Assembly (NCBI GenBank): GCA_002102225.1
Contig: LQPB01000035.1
Coordinates: 1 to 64,000 of the forward strand
From: Mycobacterium interjectum
Lineage (GTDB): Bacteria > Actinomycetota > Actinomycetes > Mycobacteriales > Mycobacteriaceae
DNA: 64,000 bases
Direction: 5' to 3'
Positions within the stretch are counted from its first letter, which is position 1, and every line of letters begins with the position of its first letter. The notes below the pieces were generated by a model. That model was not told the origin of the DNA and did no database searches. It saw only the letters and a list, made by a program, of their open reading frames with translations. Shown here piece by piece: positions 35,032-46,867 of the stretch. The position numbers were made by a program, and so were the translations under genes.

Positions 35032-35775
35032 ATGCTGACGCTGCTCGGGTCCGCCCGCGACCTCGACGACGGCGAACTTTCCGGGCTCTATGGATATCCG
35101 GTCCGCGACGGCACCTGGGTGCGGGCGAATTTCATCACCAGCCTCGACGGCGGCGCCACCGCCGACGGCAGCAGCGGTGCGATGGGCGGGCCGGGTGACC
35201 GGCACATCTTCAACCTGCTGCGCGAGCTGGCCGACGTGATCGTGGTCGGCGCCGGCACGGTGCGCATCGAGGGGTATTCCGGCGCGCAGCTGGCCGTCGC
35301 GCAGCGACAACAGCGGCAGGCTCGCGGGCAAAGCGAGGTCCCGCCGCTGGCGGTCGTCACCGGCTCGGGTCGCCTCGAGCCCGACCTGGCGGTGTTCACC
35401 CGGACCGAGGTGCCGCCCCTGGTGCTCACCTGCGCGGCGGCGGCCGAGAAGACCCGAAGGCTGATCGGGGACCTGTGCGAGGTGGTCGACTGCTCCGGCG
35501 ACGATCCGGGCAAGGTCGACGAGGCCACCCTGCTGGGCGCGCTCGCGGCGCGCGGGATGCGCCACATCCTGACCGAAGGCGGACCGACGCTGCTCGGGGC
35601 GTTCATCGAGCGCGACCTGCTCGACGAGCTGTGCCTGACGATCGCCCCGTATCTCGTCGGCGGGCTGGCGCGGCGCATCGCGGCGGGCCCGGCCCAGGCG
35701 CTGACCCGGATGCGCCGTGCCCACCTGCTCACCGACGAGGCCGGCTACCTTTACGGCCGCTACGTCAAGGCCTAG
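35032..35775 (+). CDS. RibD C-terminal-domain reductase (Rv2671-like)
   Basis: 247 residues from ATG 35032. The DHFR-like RibD C-terminal domain is recognised by ANFITSLDGGATADG, VIVVGAGTVRIEGYS, and HILTEGGPTLLGAF. The deaminase half of true RibD is missing, so it is a stand-alone reductase. Its M. tuberculosis homologue Rv2671 is annotated RibD and reported to act as an alternative dihydrofolate reductase. Fourteen bases separate it from the next gene. Confidence 0.88.
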   Translation: MLTLLGSARDLDDGELSGLYGYPVRDGTWVRANFITSLDGGATADGSSGAMGGPGDRHIFNLLRELADVIVVGAGTVRIEGYSGAQLAVAQRQQRQARGQSEVPPLAVVTGSGRLEPDLAVFTRTEVPPLVLTCAAAAEKTRRLIGDLCEVVDCSGDDPGKVDEATLLGALAARGMRHILTEGGPTLLGAFIERDLLDELCLTIAPYLVGGLARRIAAGPAQALTRMRRAHLLTDEAGYLYGRYVKA

Positions 35776-35789
35776 CTACTGTGGTCGGC

Positions 35790-37349
35790 ATGAGTCGGCA
35801 GATCGCATCGGCCACGGTGCTGCTCGCGGTGAGTGCGCTGGTGGCCGGCTGCGTCCCCGGCCTGGCCGCGGACCCGCGCTTCGCGACCGACTCCGGCGCG
35901 CGCCCGCAGGGCGTGGCCCCGAGCAAGCCGCCCCCCAGCGGTCCGCCGGCGATCGCGGCGCCCAAGAACGACCTGGCCTGGCATGACTGCACGTCGAAGG
36001 TCTTCTCCGACGCGGCCGTCCCCGCGGCGCCGGGCGTGCAGCTGGACTGCGCGACCTACGACAGCGACCTCGACCCCGTCAACGGCCAGGGCGGAAACCT
36101 GACCATCGGCGTGGTGCGCGCCCGCTCGAACCAGACCCCGCGCGACGCGGGACCGCTCGTCTTCACCACCGGCTCGGACCTGCCGTCGTCCACACAGTTG
36201 CCGGTGTGGCTGGCCCGGGCGGGCACCGACGTGCTGCAAACCCACCCCGTCGTCGCGGTGGACCGGCGCGGCATGGGCATGTCGAGCCCCATCGACTGCC
36301 GCGACCAGCTTGACCGCCAGTCGATGCGCGACCAGGCGCAATTCCAGGCGGGCGACGACCCGGTCGCCAACCTCTCCGATATCTCCAACACCGCCACCAC
36401 GAACTGCACCGACGCCATCGCGCCGGGCGCGTCCTCCTACGACAACTCGCACGCCGCCTCCGACATCGAGCGGCTGCGCACGCTGTGGGACGTGCCGGCC
36501 GTCGCGCTGATCGGGGTCGGCAACGGCGCCCAGGTGGCGCTGGCCTACGCCGCGTCGCGGCCCGACCGGGTCGCCCGGCTGATCCTCGACTCCCCGATCG
36601 CCCTGGGCGTCAACGCCGAAGCGGCCGCCGAGCAACAGGTCAAGGGCCAGCAGGCCGCGCTCGACGCGTTCGCCGCCCAGTGCGTCGCCGTCAACTGCGC
36701 GCTGGGCCCCGACCCCAAGGGCGCCGTCAGCGCGATGCTCGCCGACGCGCGCGGCGGCAAGGGACCCGGCGGCGCGCCGGTGGCCGGGGTCGCCAACGCC
36801 ATCGTCGTCGCCTTGGGCTTTCCCTCCGGCGGCCGCGTCGGCGCCACCACGAGCCTGGCCAGCGCGCTGGCCGCCGCCCGCTCCGGCGACGCCAACCAGC
36901 TGAACAACCTGATCAACCACGCGTACGCCGTCACCGACTCGGACGGCCAGTTCGTCAGCTCCTGCAGCGACGCCATCAACCGCCCCACCCCCGACCGGGT
37001 GCGCGAGCTGGTGGTGGCGTGGGCGAAGCTCTATCCCCAGTTCGGCACCGTCGCCGCGCTCAACTTGGTCAAATGCGTGCACTGGCCCACGATCGCGCCG
37101 CCGGCCCCGCCGAAAAACCTCAAGATCGACATCCTGGTGGCGGGCGTGCAGAACGACCCGATCGTCGGCACCGAGGGGGTGGCCCAGACGGCGGCCACCA
37201 TCATCAACGCCAACGCGGCCAGCAAGCGGGTGATGTGGCAGGGCATCGGTCACGGCGCCAGCATCTACTCCCCGTGTGCGGTCCCGCCGCTGATCGGCTA
37301 CCTCAACAGCGGCAAGCTGCCCGGGACCGACACCTACTGTCCCGCCTGA
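35790..37349 (+). CDS. Lipoprotein, TAP-like alpha/beta hydrolase with altered nucleophile
   Basis: 519 residues. Lipobox LVAGC in a short signal, then a tripeptidyl-aminopeptidase-like alpha/beta hydrolase. Seen: AVDRRGMGMSSPIDC, the elbow LIGVGNGAQVAL, an acid near AGVQNDPIV, and His in GIGHGAS. In active members the elbow is G-x-S-x-G; here it is GVGNG, with Gly in place of the serine nucleophile. It corresponds to Rv2672, annotated as a possible protease. The protein may be catalytically dead, or use another residue. Confidence 0.85.
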   Translation: MSRQIASATVLLAVSALVAGCVPGLAADPRFATDSGARPQGVAPSKPPPSGPPAIAAPKNDLAWHDCTSKVFSDAAVPAAPGVQLDCATYDSDLDPVNGQGGNLTIGVVRARSNQTPRDAGPLVFTTGSDLPSSTQLPVWLARAGTDVLQTHPVVAVDRRGMGMSSPIDCRDQLDRQSMRDQAQFQAGDDPVANLSDISNTATTNCTDAIAPGASSYDNSHAASDIERLRTLWDVPAVALIGVGNGAQVALAYAASRPDRVARLILDSPIALGVNAEAAAEQQVKGQQAALDAFAAQCVAVNCALGPDPKGAVSAMLADARGGKGPGGAPVAGVANAIVVALGFPSGGRVGATTSLASALAAARSGDANQLNNLINHAYAVTDSDGQFVSSCSDAINRPTPDRVRELVVAWAKLYPQFGTVAALNLVKCVHWPTIAPPAPPKNLKIDILVAGVQNDPIVGTEGVAQTAATIINANAASKRVMWQGIGHGASIYSPCAVPPLIGYLNSGKLPGTDTYCPA

Positions 37350-37383
37350 CACTTCGCGGCTTGCCCCGGTGTACGGTGCGCTG

Positions 37384-38697
37384 GTGACCGCAGCTGACTC
37401 GACCCGAACCGGCCTGCGCGACGGGATCCTGGCCGCCTTTCGTCCCCGCACCGGCGCCCCGAGCACCGCGACGATAGTGCGAGCGGCGCTGTGGCCGGTG
37501 GCCATCATGTCGGTGCTGCACCGCAGCATCGTGCTCACCCTCAACGGCAACATCACCGACGACTTCAAACCGGTGTACCGCGCGGTGCTGAACTTCCGGC
37601 ACGGCTGGGACATCTACAACGAGCACTTCGACTACGTCGACCCGCACTACCTGTACCCGCCCGGCGGCACGCTGCTGATGGCGCCCTTCGGCTACTTGTC
37701 CTTCACGCCGTCGCGCTACCTGTTCATCCTGATCAACACCGTGGCCATCCTGATCGCCTGGTATTTGTTGCTGCGCCTGTTCAAATTCACCCTGTCCTCG
37801 GTGGCCGCGCCCGCGCTGCTGCTGGCCATGTTCTGCACGGAAAGCGTGACCAGCACGCTGGTGTTCACCAACATCAACGGCTGCGTGCTGCTGGCGGAGG
37901 TGTTGTTCCTGCGCTGGCTGCTGGACGGCAAGGTCGGGCATCAGTGGTGGGCCGGCCTGGTCGTCGGGCTCACGCTGACGCTCAAACCGGTGCTCGCGCC
38001 GCTGCTGTTGCTGCCGCTGCTGAACCGCCAGTGGCGGACCCTGGTGCCCGCGGTCGTCGTCCCGATCGCCATCAACGCGGCCGCGTGGCCGTTGGTCAGC
38101 GACCCGATGGACTTCGTCACCCGCACGATGCCCTACATCGGGGGCGTCCGCGACTATTTCAACAGCTCGATCGAGGGCAACGGCGTGTACTTCGGGCTGC
38201 CCACGTGGTTGATCGTGTTCCTGCGGGTGCTCTTCACCGTGCTGGCGATCGCCGCGTTGTGGCTGCTGTACCGCTACTACCGCACCCGCGACCCGCTGTT
38301 CTGGTACACCAGCTCGTCGGGCGTGCTGCTGCTGTGTTCCTGGCTGGTGCTGCCGCTGGCCCAGGGCTACTACTCGATGATGCTGTTCCCGTTCCTGATG
38401 ACGGTCGTGCTGTCCAGCTCGCTGATCCGCAATTGGCCGGCGTGGCTGGGGGTTTACGGCTTCATGGCGCTGGACGACTGGCTGATCTACCGCTACATGA
38501 GGTATGGCCGCGCGCTGCATTACCTGAAGATCACCTACGGCTGGTCGCTGCTGCTGATCGTCGCGTTCACCGTGCTCTACTTCCGCTATCTGGACGCCAA
38601 GGCCGAGAACCGGCTGGATTCCGGGATCGATCCGGCGTGGCTGACGGACGAGCGGGAGCGGCGCGGTGATCGCGAGAGCGCTAGCGTGGACGCATGA
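37384..38697 (+). CDS. aftC: Alpha-(1->3)-arabinofuranosyltransferase AftC
   Basis: 437 residues from GTG 37384 (GTG 37369 would add five). About ten membrane helices (GT-87, GT-C fold); the first periplasmic loop carries NITDDFKPVYRA, with the paired aspartates expected for GT-C catalysis, followed by HYLYPPGGTLLM. AftC places alpha-1,3 branches in arabinogalactan and lipoarabinomannan using decaprenyl-phosphoryl-arabinose. Synteny with Rv2673 supports the name. The stop overlaps msrB (ATGA). Confidence 0.92.
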   Translation: MTAADSTRTGLRDGILAAFRPRTGAPSTATIVRAALWPVAIMSVLHRSIVLTLNGNITDDFKPVYRAVLNFRHGWDIYNEHFDYVDPHYLYPPGGTLLMAPFGYLSFTPSRYLFILINTVAILIAWYLLLRLFKFTLSSVAAPALLLAMFCTESVTSTLVFTNINGCVLLAEVLFLRWLLDGKVGHQWWAGLVVGLTLTLKPVLAPLLLLPLLNRQWRTLVPAVVVPIAINAAAWPLVSDPMDFVTRTMPYIGGVRDYFNSSIEGNGVYFGLPTWLIVFLRVLFTVLAIAALWLLYRYYRTRDPLFWYTSSSGVLLLCSWLVLPLAQGYYSMMLFPFLMTVVLSSSLIRNWPAWLGVYGFMALDDWLIYRYMRYGRALHYLKITYGWSLLLIVAFTVLYFRYLDAKAENRLDSGIDPAWLTDERERRGDRESASVDA

Positions 38698-39119
38698 CAT
38701 CCCCTGACTTGTCGCGCCCCAAGGTGCAACTCTCCGACGACGAGTGGCGCCGGAAGCTGAACCCGCAGGAGTTCGACGTGCTGCGCCGCGCCGGCACCGA
38801 GCGGCCGTTCACCGGCGAGTACACCGACACCAAGACCGAGGGCGTCTACCAGTGCCGGGCCTGCGGCGCCGAATTGTTCCGCAGCACGGAGAAATTCGAG
38901 TCGCACTGCGGCTGGCCCTCGTTCTTCGACCCCGCGAACTCCGACGCGGTGATCCTGCGCCCCGACCACTCGATGGGCACCACGCGCACCGAGGTGTTGT
39001 GCGCGAACTGCCATAGCCACCTGGGTCACGTGTTCGCCGGCGAGGGCTACCCCACCCCGACCGACCAGCGCTACTGCATCAACTCGATCTCGCTGCGGCT
39101 GGTGCCGACGGGCGGCTAG
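38694..39119 (+). CDS. msrB: Peptide methionine-R-sulfoxide reductase B
   Basis: 141 residues. Two CxxC zinc pairs (CRACGAELF and CANCHSHLGHVF), the GWPSFFDP motif, and C-terminal RYCINSISLRL with the catalytic Cys. It reduces methionine-R-sulfoxide in proteins, probably cytosolic as no signal is seen. Coupled to aftC by ATGA. Confidence 0.95.
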   Translation: MTSPDLSRPKVQLSDDEWRRKLNPQEFDVLRRAGTERPFTGEYTDTKTEGVYQCRACGAELFRSTEKFESHCGWPSFFDPANSDAVILRPDHSMGTTRTEVLCANCHSHLGHVFAGEGYPTPTDQRYCINSISLRLVPTGG

Positions 39120-39132
39120 GCCCGTCGCGTTC

Positions 39133-39189
39133 CGCGACACATAACCAGTTGCGACGACACGCCGATGCGCATCGCAACCGTTTATGTCT
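39133..39189. repeat. Left copy of a 57-base inverted repeat flanking the DUF559 gene
   Basis: This copy matches the reverse complement of 40068-40124 at 48 of 57 positions without gaps (my count). It is also internally palindromic: CGCGACACATAA at one end and TTTATGTCTCGCG at the other, with GTTGCGA and TCGCAAC inside. The DUF559 stop codon (39182-39184) lies within it. Confidence 0.85.
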
Positions 39190-40030
39190 CGCGATACCCC
39201 CGACCCGTAAGCGCTTCGCGCACACGGGCCACGACGTCCGCAGGCTTGTCCTCGGCGATCACCCTGATGACGATCCAGCCAAGTGCCTCGAGCCTACGTA
39301 TCCGCCACTGGTCTCGGGCGTACTGGCGGCGGTCGGTGCGGTGCTGGTCACCGTCGTACTCGGCGGCCACTTGGTATCTCTCCCAGCCCATATCGAGTAC
39401 GCCGACGGTTCGCCAGTTCTCATTCACCGGTATCTGGGTCTCGGGAGCCGGCAGCCCGGCATCGATCAGCAAGAGGCGCAGCCACGTCTCCTTGGGCGAC
39501 GCGGCGCCGGGGTCGACCAGCGGAAGCGCGGTGCGTAGCCGTCGCAGGCCGCGCGCGCCCGGGTACCGCTTGGCCAGCAGCTTCACCTGCCCGACGCAAA
39601 ACGGTGTCGCCCGCATCAACGCGTCGAGTCGCGCCACCGCCTCGCCCGTGGGCAATCGCCTGGCCAGGTCGAACGCCGTGCGCGCGAGCGTGGTCACCGG
39701 CAGACCCCCGGCCCGAGTGACCTCATCCGGCTGAACTCGCTGATTACTCGTGATTACGCCGGTTGGGGCGTGCTGGTTGCGCCAAATCAGCTCGATGGGC
39801 ACGTCGTCGTCGATCCAGCGCGAGCCGTGCAGCGCCGCCGCGGCAAGGCCGGCCACGACGCCACGCCGGCCCGACCACAGCCACGCGGCAACCGATCGTG
39901 TTCGCAGCGACGGCGTCGCGCACTCCGTGAGAAAGACATCGGGATAGATCGCGCGAAACCGGGTGCGCAGTTGGTAGGGACTTAGCCGCCCCTGCCGCAC
40001 CGCCTCGCTGCCGATAAACACCTCGTCCAC
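39182..40030 (-). CDS. DUF559 endonuclease-like protein with AbiEi-like N-terminus
   Basis: 282 residues (GTG start). The N-terminal half resembles AbiEi/transcriptional-regulator-like domains: a helical start then VVAGLAAAALHGSRW, PIELIW and an RTAFDLARRLP helix. The C-terminal half (about 180-282) is DUF559, a Vsr/PD-(D/E)XK-like nuclease fold: DMGWERYQVAAEYDGDQHR with the acid pair, and a C-terminal LGWIVIRV strand. It is bracketed by inverted repeats and interrupts the msrB-Rv2675c order seen in M. tuberculosis. Likely mobile or selfish; activity is inferred. Confidence 0.8.
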   Translation of the reverse strand: MDEVFIGSEAVRQGRLSPYQLRTRFRAIYPDVFLTECATPSLRTRSVAAWLWSGRRGVVAGLAAAALHGSRWIDDDVPIELIWRNQHAPTGVITSNQRVQPDEVTRAGGLPVTTLARTAFDLARRLPTGEAVARLDALMRATPFCVGQVKLLAKRYPGARGLRRLRTALPLVDPGAASPKETWLRLLLIDAGLPAPETQIPVNENWRTVGVLDMGWERYQVAAEYDGDQHRTDRRQYARDQWRIRRLEALGWIVIRVIAEDKPADVVARVREALTGRGYRET

Positions 40031-40067
40031 AAACGGAAGACGTCGCTACCCGGCAACGGGATCCCCC

Positions 40068-40124
40068 AGACATAAACAGTTGCGACACATCTCGGCGTGT
40101 CGTCGCAAACGTTTATGTGTCGCG
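40068..40124. repeat. Right copy of the 57-base inverted repeat flanking the DUF559 gene
   Basis: Inverted relative to the left copy and, like it, imperfectly palindromic. The two outer ends share CGCGACACATAA reading inward. The unit 39133-40124 is 992 bases. No target duplication is obvious on either side. Confidence 0.85.
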
Positions 40125-40137
40125 ACACGCCGGGAGG

Positions 40138-42948
<2,811 letters not shown>

Positions 42949-42952
<4 letters not shown>

Positions 42953-44034
42953 AGCGAATGGACCAGCGCAACCAGGTCGGTCAGGATGGCGGGATCGGTC
43001 TCGGGCAGCACCCCGTGGCCCAGGTTGAACACGTGGCCGGTCGCGCCGGCGTCGACCGCGCGGCGCCCGTCGTCGATGACGGCCCGCGCGCTGCGTTCGA
43101 CCACCGGCCAGCCCGCCAGCAGCACCACCGGATCGAGGTTGCCCTGCAGCGCCGTGCCGGGCTCGACCCGGGCGGCGGCGTCGGCCAGCGAGGTGCGCCA
43201 GTCCACCCCGACGGCGGTGGCCTGCCGCGGCTTCATGCCGCCCTTCAGCGCCGAGGACATCGCGCCCAGCAGTTCGGCGGTCCCCACCCCGAAGTGCGTC
43301 ATGGGCACGCCGTATTCGGACAGCGTGGCGAACACCCGCGAGCTGTGCGGCAGCACGTAATGGCGGTAGTCGGCCAGCGACAGCGTCCCCGCCCACGAGT
43401 CGAACACCTGGATCGCGTCCACCCCGGCCTCGATCTGCCCCCGCAGGAACGCGACGGTCAGGTCGGTCAGCTTCGACATCAGCGCATGCCAGCTGTGCGG
43501 CTCGGCCATCATCATCGCCTTGGTGCGGGCGTGGTTGCGGCTGGGGCCGCCTTCGATCAGGTAGGACGCCAGCGTGAACGGCGCCCCGGCGAAACCGATC
43601 AGCGGGACGTCGCCCAGCGCCCGCACCAACAGCGAGACCGCCTCGCCTATCGGCGCAATCGCCTGCGGCTCAAGGGGTTTCATCGTTTCGATGTCGGCGT
43701 CGGTGCGCACCGGGTGCGCGATGACCGGCCCCACGTCGGCGACGATGTCCAGTTCGACGCCCGCGGCACGCAGCGGCACCACGATGTCGGAGAACAGGAT
43801 CGCCGCGTCGACGCCGTGGCGGCGCACCGGCTGCAGCGTGATCTCGCAGGCCACCTCCGGCTCGAAACAGGCCGCCAGCATGCTGTGCCGTTCCCGCAGC
43901 GCCCGGTATTCGGGCAGCGAACGCCCGGCCTGGCGCATGAACCACACCGGCACGTGGGCGGGCTTGCGTCCGCTGACGGCGGCCAGATACGGCGACTCGG
44001 GCAGGTCACGGCGGGCACGCACGGCGGTGTTCAT
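42949..44034 (-). CDS. hemE: Uroporphyrinogen decarboxylase
   Basis: 361 residues from ATG 44034. Signature [17 protein letters not shown] at the N-terminus, [14 protein letters not shown] (catalytic Asp), [13 protein letters not shown], and a C-terminal [13 protein letters not shown]. It makes coproporphyrinogen III, the substrate of the next enzyme. First gene of a four-gene minus-strand operon; divergent from echA15 across 52 bases. Confidence 0.95.
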
Positions 44035-44086
44035 CAGCCTCAATGCTGCCACGAGTGCCGATCGGCGCTTGCGTAACATCGACCCC

Positions 44087-44893
44087 GTGCCGATCAGCTA
44101 CGACGAGTTCCCCAGCCTGCGCTTCGAACCCGCCGAGAACGGCGTGCTGACCCTGGTGCTCGATTCCCCCGGGCTGAACTCCGTCGGGCCGCAGATGCAC
44201 CGCGACCTCGCCGACGTCTGGCCGGTGCTCGACCGGGACCCCACCGTGCGCGTCGTCCTGGTCCGCGGCGAGGGCAAGGCCTTCTCCTCCGGCGGCAGCT
44301 TCGACCTGATCGACGAGACCATCGGTGACTTCGAGGGCCGGATCCGCATCATGCGGGAGGCCCGCGACCTGGTGCTCAACATGGTCAACTTCGACAAGCC
44401 CGTCGTCTCGGCGATCCGGGGCCCCGCCGTCGGCGCCGGCCTGGTGGTGGCGCTGCTCGCCGACATCTCGGTCGCGGGCCGCACCGCGCGGTTCATCGAC
44501 GGGCACACCAAGCTCGGGGTGGCCGCCGGTGACCACGCCGCGATCTGCTGGCCGCTGCTGGTCGGCATGGCCAAGGCCAAGTACTACCTGCTCACCTGCG
44601 AAACCCTGCTGGGCGAGGAGGCGGAGCGCATCGGGCTGGTCTCCACCTGCGTCGACGACGACGACGTGCTGGCGACGGCCACCCGCATCGCCGAGAACCT
44701 GGCCCAGGGCGCGCAAAACGCCATCCGCTGGACCAAGCACAGCCTCAACTACTGGTACCGCATGTTCGCCCCGACCTTCGAAACGTCGCTCGGCCTGGAA
44801 TTTCTCAGTTTCGGCGGCCCCGATGTCCGGGAAGGCCTCGCCGCGCACCGCGAAAAACGCCCGGCCCGATTCGACCGGGAAACCGCGCCCTGA
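44087..44893 (+). CDS. echA15: Enoyl-CoA hydratase/isomerase family EchA15
   Basis: 268 residues from GTG 44087; a TAACAT hexamer ends eight bases before it, suggesting a leaderless message. Crotonase fold: [14 protein letters not shown] and [17 protein letters not shown] form the oxyanion-hole region. The exact reaction (hydratase, isomerase or other) is not determined by the motifs visible. Corresponds to Rv2679. Confidence 0.9.
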   Translation: MPISYDEFPSLRFEPAENGVLTLVLDSPGLNSVGPQMHRDLADVWPVLDRDPTVRVVLVRGEGKAFSSGGSFDLIDETIGDFEGRIRIMREARDLVLNMVNFDKPVVSAIRGPAVGAGLVVALLADISVAGRTARFIDGHTKLGVAAGDHAAICWPLLVGMAKAKYYLLTCETLLGEEAERIGLVSTCVDDDDVLATATRIAENLAQGAQNAIRWTKHSLNYWYRMFAPTFETSLGLEFLSFGGPDVREGLAAHREKRPARFDRETAP

Positions 44894-45012
44894 GCAGGCA
44901 ATACGGCCTGCTGCGGGCCCCGGTGAGCGCTGGTAACGGCTTGGTCGCGACGGGCGCGAAATGCGGCGCGCCTGTTTCGGCGTGTCGGGTGATGGGTCTA
45001 GCGTCGAACGCT

Positions 45013-45597
45013 GTGACAGCCTCAGCTGAACCGGCCCCATTCCGCGAGGCGGTAGTGGCGATGAACGCCGTCGCCGTGCGGCCGGAGATCGAGCTGGGCC
45101 CGATACGTCCGCCGCAGCGCCTGGCGCCCTTCAGTTACGCGCTGGGGGCCGAGGTCAAGCACCCCGACCTCGAGATCGTCCCGGAGCGGTCCGAGGGCGA
45201 CGCGTTCGGCCGGCTGATCCTGCTGTACGACCCGGACGGCGCCGACGCGTGGGACGGGACCATCCGGCTGGTCGCCTACATCCAGGCCGACCTGGACCCC
45301 ACCGAGGCCGTCGACCCGCTGCTGCCGGAGGTGGCGTGGAGCTGGCTGGTCGACGCGCTGGAATCGCGCCTCGAGCACACCACCGCGCTAGGCGGCACCG
45401 TCACCGCCACCACGTCGGTGCGCTACGGCGACATCTCCGGGCCGCCCCGCGCCCACCAGCTCGAGCTGCGGGCGTCCTGGACGGCGACCACCCCCGAAGT
45501 CGGCGCGCACGTCGAGGCGTTCTGCGAGGTGCTGGAGCACGCCGCGGGCCTCCCGCCGACCGGGGTCACCGACCTGAGCTCCCGGTCACGCGCCTGA
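45013..45597 (+). CDS. DUF3000 protein (Rv2680-like)
   Basis: 194 residues from GTG 45013; a TAGCGT hexamer ends eight bases upstream, and the upstream frame is poorly conserved in character. DUF3000 is an actinobacterial family without known function; the start LAPFSYALGAEVKHP and a central WDGTIRLVAYIQADL strand are typical. It precedes the RNase D-like gene by one base, so the two are co-expressed. Confidence 0.8.
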   Translation: MTASAEPAPFREAVVAMNAVAVRPEIELGPIRPPQRLAPFSYALGAEVKHPDLEIVPERSEGDAFGRLILLYDPDGADAWDGTIRLVAYIQADLDPTEAVDPLLPEVAWSWLVDALESRLEHTTALGGTVTATTSVRYGDISGPPRAHQLELRASWTATTPEVGAHVEAFCEVLEHAAGLPPTGVTDLSSRSRA

Positions 45598-45598
45598 C

Positions 45599-46867
45599 AT
45601 GGGCGAACCGGCGACCCCTGGGCCCGGCACGCCACCCGAAGCCACCCCGCTACCCCACCCGGCCGACGGAGTCCCCGACCTCGCGGTGAGCGTGCGGGAG
45701 ATCGAGGCGGCCGCGCGGCTGCTGGACCGCGGGCGCGGGCCCTTCGCGGTGGACGCCGAGCGGGCATCGGGTTTCCGCTACTCCAACCGGGCCTACCTGA
45801 TCCAGATCCGGCGGGCGGGGGCCGGCACGGTGCTCATCGACCCGGTCAGCCACGGCGCCGACCCGCTGACCGCGCTGCGGCCGGTCGCCGAGGTGCTGGG
45901 CTCCGACGAGTGGATCCTGCATTCGGCCGATCAGGACCTGCCGTGCCTGGCCGAGGTCGGCTTGCGGCCCCCCGCCCTGTACGACACCGAGCTCGCCGGG
46001 CGGCTGGCCGGGTTCGACCGGGTGAACCTGGCCACCATGGTCGAGCGGCTGCTGGGGTTCGGGTTGGCCAAGGGTCACGGCGCGGCGGACTGGTCCAAGC
46101 GCCCGCTGCCCGCCGAGTGGCTAAACTATGCGGCCCTGGACGTGGAGTTGCTGATCGAGCTGCGCGCGGCGATAGCCGACGTGCTGGCCGCGCAGGGCAA
46201 AACCGGTTGGGCCGCAGAGGAATTCGACTACCTGCGAACCGCGGGCGCCAGGGAGCTGCCCCCGGCCGTGCGCCGCGAACGGTGGCGGCGCACGTCGGGG
46301 ATCCACCGAGTACGCGACCGGCGCGCCCTCGCGGCGGTGCGCGAGCTGTGGGCGGCGCGCGACCGCATCGCGCAGCGCCGCGACATCGCGCCCCGTCGCG
46401 TCCTGCCGGATTCGGCGATCATCGACGCCGCGCTCGCCGACCCGAAGACGGTCGAGGAGCTCGTCAAGCTGCCGGTGTTCGGCGGGCGCAACCAGCGCCG
46501 CAGCGCCGCGGTGTGGCTGGGGGCGCTGGAAGCGGCCCGGCAGACCCAGGATCCGCCGGAGGACGCCGAACCGCCCAACGGGCCGCCGCCGCCGGCGCGG
46601 TGGAGCAGGCGCAAGCCGGAGGCCGCGGCGCGGCTGGAAGCGGCCCGCGCGGCGCTGGGCGAGGTGTCGGAGCGGGTGGGGGTCCCGACGGAAAACCTGG
46701 TCTCGCCGGACCTGGTGCGACGGCTGTGCTGGGACTGGGCGGGCGCGCCCGACCCCGAGGAGGCCGTCGACGCATTCCTGCGCACCGGGCAGGCGCGGGC
46801 GTGGCAGCGGGAGCTCGTGGACCCGGTGCTGGCCCGGGCATTGCAGCCGCCGGAGGAAACCGACTAG
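45599..46867 (+). CDS. RNase D-like 3'-5' exoribonuclease with HRDC domain (Rv2681-like)
   Basis: 422 residues. DEDDy exonuclease residues are visible: [10 protein letters not shown] (DxE), [11 protein letters not shown] (D), and [13 protein letters not shown] (Y-x3-D). An HRDC domain follows (about 225-310; [20 protein letters not shown]). Probably trims structured RNA. The end overlaps the dxs stop by four bases. Confidence 0.9.
   Translation: MGEPATPGPGTPPEATPLPHPADGVPDLAVSVREIEAAARLLDRGRGPFAVDAERASGFRYSNRAYLIQIRRAGAGTVLIDPVSHGADPLTALRPVAEVLGSDEWILHSADQDLPCLAEVGLRPPALYDTELAGRLAGFDRVNLATMVERLLGFGLAKGHGAADWSKRPLPAEWLNYAALDVELLIELRAAIADVLAAQGKTGWAAEEFDYLRTAGARELPPAVRRERWRRTSGIHRVRDRRALAAVRELWAARDRIAQRRDIAPRRVLPDSAIIDAALADPKTVEELVKLPVFGGRNQRRSAAVWLGALEAARQTQDPPEDAEPPNGPPPPARWSRRKPEAAARLEAARAALGEVSERVGVPTENLVSPDLVRRLCWDWAGAPDPEEAVDAFLRTGQARAWQRELVDPVLARALQPPEETD

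Noticed and set aside
35772..37613. Minus-strand frame of 613 codons opposite the hydrolase lipoprotein
   Set aside because: Composition is typical of antisense shadow in high-GC DNA, and the plus strand has a clear lipobox and hydrolase fold.
37303..38700. Minus-strand frame opposite aftC
   Set aside because: His/Gln/Arg-rich low-complexity translation; the plus strand is a clear GT-C membrane enzyme.
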